NCBI GenBank assembly: GCA_027117675.1
Contig: JAJAYM010000195.1
Span: 1-9,240, forward strand
Reading direction: 5' to 3'
Source: Actinomycetes bacterium
Lineage (GTDB): Bacteria; Actinomycetota; Actinomycetes; JAHEKZ01
DNA length: 9,240 nt
Shown here one piece after another: positions 6,696-9,240 of this stretch. Below the pieces are notes generated by a model. That model was not told the DNA's origin, searched no databases, and saw only the letters and a list, made by a program, of their open reading frames with translations. Made by a program: the position numbers and the translations under genes. Position 1 is the first letter of the stretch. Each line of letters starts with the position of its first letter.

Positions 6696-7224
6696 GAGCG
6701 CCCAGAAGCGGGAACGTGGCGACCGACTCCCAAACCCCGTGCTCAGCCAACGCATACCGTTCGATGTGGGTCACGGGGAACTCGAGCCGATAGTCGGCGA
6801 ACTCTGCTTCAGCGTGATCATGCAACTGATCGGCGAGATCGACGGCGATGGTGACGTGCGGATGGAACGGAAAAGTGAGCCTTCGACGGAGTGGTTCGCT
6901 GCGCACCTTCGCGGCCAGTTCTTCGCACTCCGAGGTGCCCTGCTGGACAACAAGGAACGACGTCTGACTCACCGGACGGAAGGTCGCAGAGCCGTTCAGC
7001 ACCGCGGTAAAGGGCTGACAGCTGGCCGCTGACGCTTTCAGGTGTTCGTCGACCTTCCCGATGCGCCCGGCGGGGACTTGAGTGGGAGGAAGAAGCGTGA
7101 TGTGGGTGGGGATCGTCCACGCCAGAGCATCACCAAAGCCGGCCCGCTGCTCCTGTAGCCGCTCACCCCATGGCTCGGGCACGGTAATTGCCACGCCTAG
7201 GGTGAGCGAATCACTGCCGACCAT
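6688..7224 (-). CDS. 2H phosphoesterase superfamily protein (LigT / 2'-5' RNA ligase-like)
   Basis: This 178-residue cytoplasmic protein carries the two H-x-T motifs that define the 2H phosphoesterases: HIT at residues 41-43 (TIPTHITLLPP) and HVT at 123-125 (FPFHPHVTIA). The spacing of about 80 residues suits two pseudo-symmetric halves. Family members act on 2',3'-cyclic phosphates or 2'-5' bonds in RNA or nucleotides; the substrate here cannot be told. The ATG at 7224 lies two bases after the trpS stop (TGATCATG). The frame is open further upstream, but that part lies inside trpS and would add an Arg-rich leader with no family character. The stop overlaps the YihY-like start by 8 bp. Its place between trpS and a membrane protein suggests co-transcription, and a tRNA-related role is a guess only. 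Confidence 0.88.
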   Translation of the reverse strand: MVGSDSLTLGVAITVPEPWGERLQEQRAGFGDALAWTIPTHITLLPPTQVPAGRIGKVDEHLKASAASCQPFTAVLNGSATFRPVSQTSFLVVQQGTSECEELAAKVRSEPLRRRLTFPFHPHVTIAVDLADQLHDHAEAEFADYRLEFPVTHIERYALAEHGVWESVATFPLLGAHG

Positions 7225-7226
7225 GA

Positions 7227-8237
7227 TCAGAGCCGGGGCGCCAAGAACCCGACCCGCTCGTACACGGTTTGCACGGTCGGACCAGCCAGCGACCTGGCGC
7301 GTTCTGCTCCGTCGGCGAGGATCTTGTCGAGCAGGTCGGAGGTGTCGAGCAGCTCCCACACCCGACGCTGGTACGGCTCAACAAAAGTTGTGAAGGCCTC
7401 GCCCACGTCCTCCTTCAGGTCGCCGTATCCACGCCCTGTGTACTCACCGGCGACGTCCTCCGGAACGCGGCTTGTGAGCGCACCCAGAATCGTCAGCAAG
7501 TTCGAAACGCCAGGCTTGGTCGCCGGGTCGTAGACGATGTCTCGTCCGCTGTCAGTGACAGCTGACCGGATCTTCTTGACGCTGTCCTTCACATCGTCCA
7601 ACAGCGACAAGCAGCCCGATCCCCCGAGACTCTTGCTCATTTGCTTGTCGGGCTGCTGAAGGTCGAGTATTTTCGCGCGTGCCTTGATGATGTGCGGTTC
7701 AGGAACGACCAGCGTCTCGCCGAAACTGGCGTTGAATCGCTGGGCCAGGTTGCGCGTGAGCTCGATATGTTGTCGCTGGTCTTCACCCACGGGCACCTGG
7801 TCGGCGAGGTACAGCAGAATGTCTGCGGCTTGCAGAACCGGATAGGTGAACAGACCCACGGTTACCCCGCCGAGTTGCTGCCGCGCTGACTTGTCTTTGA
7901 ACTGCGTCATCCGACTCGCCTCGCCATACCCGGTGAGGCATCCGAGCACCCAGGCCAACTGGGAGTGCTCGGGTACGTGGCTCTGTACGAAGAGCACGCT
8001 ACGTTCGGGTTCGACCCCAGCCGCGAGGAACTGTGCAGCCGTGATGCGCGTTCGGCGGCGCAGCTCATCGGGGTCATGGGGCATGGTGATCGCATGCTGG
8101 TCGACGACGCAGTAGACGCACTCGTGGTCGCTTTGCAGCGCAACCCATTGGGTGAGGGCCCCGAGATAGTTGCCGAGGTGGAGAGAGTCGGCCGTCGGCT
8201 GCATGCCGGAGAAGACCCTTGGACGTGACCGCGACAT
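7227..8237 (-). CDS. trpS: Tryptophanyl-tRNA synthetase
   Basis: This class I aminoacyl-tRNA synthetase (336 residues, normal length) charges tRNA-Trp in the cytoplasm. The N-terminal RVFSGMQPTADSLHLGNYLG contains the HIGH-type signature HLGN at 20-23. Further family segments are VVDQHAIT (44-51), GYGEASRMTQFKDKS (103-117), YPVLQAADILLY (132-143) and VPVGEDQRQHIELTR (148-162). The second class I signature is QMSKS at 199-203, with Gln in place of the usual first Lys; the catalytic K202 is kept. The ATG at 8237 is the only sensible start: the TGA of the upstream gene is in frame five codons before it, and the next Met (residue 12) would remove conserved residues. No strong Shine-Dalgarno is visible, so coupling to the upstream gene 12 bp away is likely. 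No T-box or trp leader is seen in that gap. Confidence 0.98.
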   Translation of the reverse strand: MSRSRPRVFSGMQPTADSLHLGNYLGALTQWVALQSDHECVYCVVDQHAITMPHDPDELRRRTRITAAQFLAAGVEPERSVLFVQSHVPEHSQLAWVLGCLTGYGEASRMTQFKDKSARQQLGGVTVGLFTYPVLQAADILLYLADQVPVGEDQRQHIELTRNLAQRFNASFGETLVVPEPHIIKARAKILDLQQPDKQMSKSLGGSGCLSLLDDVKDSVKKIRSAVTDSGRDIVYDPATKPGVSNLLTILGALTSRVPEDVAGEYTGRGYGDLKEDVGEAFTTFVEPYQRRVWELLDTSDLLDKILADGAERARSLAGPTVQTVYERVGFLAPRL

Positions 8238-8249
8238 GGCGGCAGTCTT

Positions 8250-9240
8250 TCAGACCGCCAGGTTCGCGTCAGGGGTGACCCGCACCCGCGAGACTCGCCG
8301 TCCTTCCACCTCGATTACCTCAAGCCGGTGGCCGTTGACCTGCACCCGGTCGCCCACCAGCGGGAAGCGTCCCAGCGAGTTGACCACGTATCCGCTCGCC
8401 GTCTCGTATGGTCCATCAGGAAGCCCGACCCCGGTCTCATCCTGGAAGTCCTCGATGTTGAGAAGGCCGTCCACCTCGATGGACTCACCCACCCGGGTGG
8501 TTTCCGGTTCGTTGACGTCATACTCGTCGCGGATGTCACCGACGATCTCCTCGACCAGATCCTCCAGAGTCACGATGCCGGCCGTTCCGCCGTACTCGTC
8601 AACCACGATGGCGAGGTGATGGCCTTCGCGGCGCATCTGTTGCAGCGAAGAGAGCACCCGGTTGGTGCCAGGAAGCATCAGTACCGGCCGCGTGAGTTCA
8701 CCCACACGGACCGAGCGACCGGACAGCTCGGGGTCGAAGAGATCGCGAACGTGTACGAAGCCAGTGACGTCATCAGCCGAACCTCGCACCACCGGGTAGC
8801 GGGAGTGCGGCATCTTGGCTGCATCTTTGAGTGCCTTGAAGAGTGGTGTCCCCGCATCGAGAAAGTCCACCTCGGTGCGTGGCACCATGATCTCGCGCAG
8901 TTGCTGGTCATTGGCGGTGAACACCTCCTCAAGCAGCTCGCGCTCCTCGTCGTCGAGATCACTGTGACCAGCCACTAGCTCTCGCAGCTCGAGTTCGCTC
9001 ATCTGTTCGCGAGACGCCTTGGGGTCGCCTCCCGCGAGCCGCACGACCACGTCCGTTGAGCGGGAAAGCAACCAAATCAAGGGTGTCGACACCTTGGCCA
9101 TCAGTTCGATGGCGGGCGCCGAGAGCAGCGCAACGCCCTCGGCTCTTTGCAGCGCTATGCGCTTGGGGGCCAGCTCGCCGAGTACGAGGGAGAGGTAAAC
9201 GATGACCATGGTGATGCCGACCAGCGCCAAACCGTCAGAC
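8250..9240 (-). CDS. CNNM / CBS-pair / CorC-HlyC membrane protein (5' end cut by window edge)
   Basis: This is a hemolysin-C/CorC-type protein whose N-terminal part, probably about 100 residues, lies beyond the right edge; 329 residues are visible. The end of the CNNM (DUF21) membrane domain is seen in VYLSLVLGELAPKRIALQ. A linker rich in Glu and Leu follows, then two CBS domains: the first begins at IMVPRTEVDF and includes SRYPVV, and the second includes HHLAIVVDEYGGTAGIVTLEDLVEEIVGDI. A C-terminal CorC/HlyC domain follows, with LLNIEDF, ETASGYVVNSLGRFPLVGD and a final strand. Such proteins are associated with Mg2+ (or Co2+) transport or resistance; the older 'hemolysin' label is historical. 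The frame is open to the last base, so the TTG at 9230 is internal, not a start. It lies 12 bp upstream of trpS on the same strand. Confidence 0.95.
   Translation of the reverse strand, partial: SDGLALVGITMVIVYLSLVLGELAPKRIALQRAEGVALLSAPAIELMAKVSTPLIWLLSRSTDVVVRLAGGDPKASREQMSELELRELVAGHSDLDDEERELLEEVFTANDQQLREIMVPRTEVDFLDAGTPLFKALKDAAKMPHSRYPVVRGSADDVTGFVHVRDLFDPELSGRSVRVGELTRPVLMLPGTNRVLSSLQQMRREGHHLAIVVDEYGGTAGIVTLEDLVEEIVGDIRDEYDVNEPETTRVGESIEVDGLLNIEDFQDETGVGLPDGPYETASGYVVNSLGRFPLVGDRVQVNGHRLEVIEVEGRRVSRVRVTPDANLAV

Noticed and set aside
7225..7359. N-terminal extension of the 2H phosphoesterase into trpS
   Set aside because: The extra 45 residues are Arg-rich, overlap the trpS 3' end and do not resemble the family; ATG 7224 gives a normal-length protein.
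8328..8978. 216-codon plus-strand frame antisense to the CNNM/CBS gene
   Set aside because: It mirrors the CBS-domain coding sequence, has no family resemblance or start signal, and is explained by codon bias on the other strand.

Overview
The window reads as ordinary chromosomal DNA from a GC-rich actinobacterium (Actinomycetota). The basis is the GC-rich codon use, the four-gene order sdhC-sdhD-sdhA-sdhB, and the neighbourhood of a D-Ala-D-Ala carboxypeptidase, a YihY/BrkB-type membrane protein and trpS, which I recall lying close together in actinobacterial genomes. Genus cannot be told from this sequence. I see no phage, insertion sequence, CRISPR array, tRNA or rRNA, and no convincing new defence or biosynthetic system.

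Layout. Positions 1-1110 (minus) hold the N-terminal 370 codons of a phytoene-dehydrogenase-like FAD oxidoreductase that runs off the left edge. A 147-bp divergent intergenic region follows, with five perfect 9-bp repeats that also form a G-quadruplex motif. From 1258 to 4599 (plus) lies sdhCDAB, the whole four-subunit succinate dehydrogenase, with 1-bp, 12-bp and overlapping junctions. A secreted, membrane-tethered S11 D,D-carboxypeptidase follows at 4633-5739 (plus). Its 3' end overlaps, tail to tail, the end of a leftward gene cluster covering 5701-9240 (minus). In its transcription order that cluster is a CNNM/CBS/CorC-type membrane protein (5' end cut by the right edge), trpS, a 2H-phosphoesterase (LigT/2'-5' RNA ligase superfamily) and a YihY/BrkB-like membrane protein.

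The most notable anomaly is in the YihY/BrkB gene. Its start and first 52 codons are in one frame and the remaining 279 in another, and one missing base near 6540 explains the break. Either the gene is a recent pseudogene or the base is a sequence error.

Functionally, the plus-strand genes serve respiration (succinate to quinone electron transfer, probably a diheme enzyme by its histidine pattern) and cell-wall trimming. The minus-strand cluster mixes tRNA charging, a probable RNA/nucleotide phosphoesterase and two membrane proteins, packed closely enough (12-bp gap, 2-bp gap, 8-bp overlap) to be one transcript.
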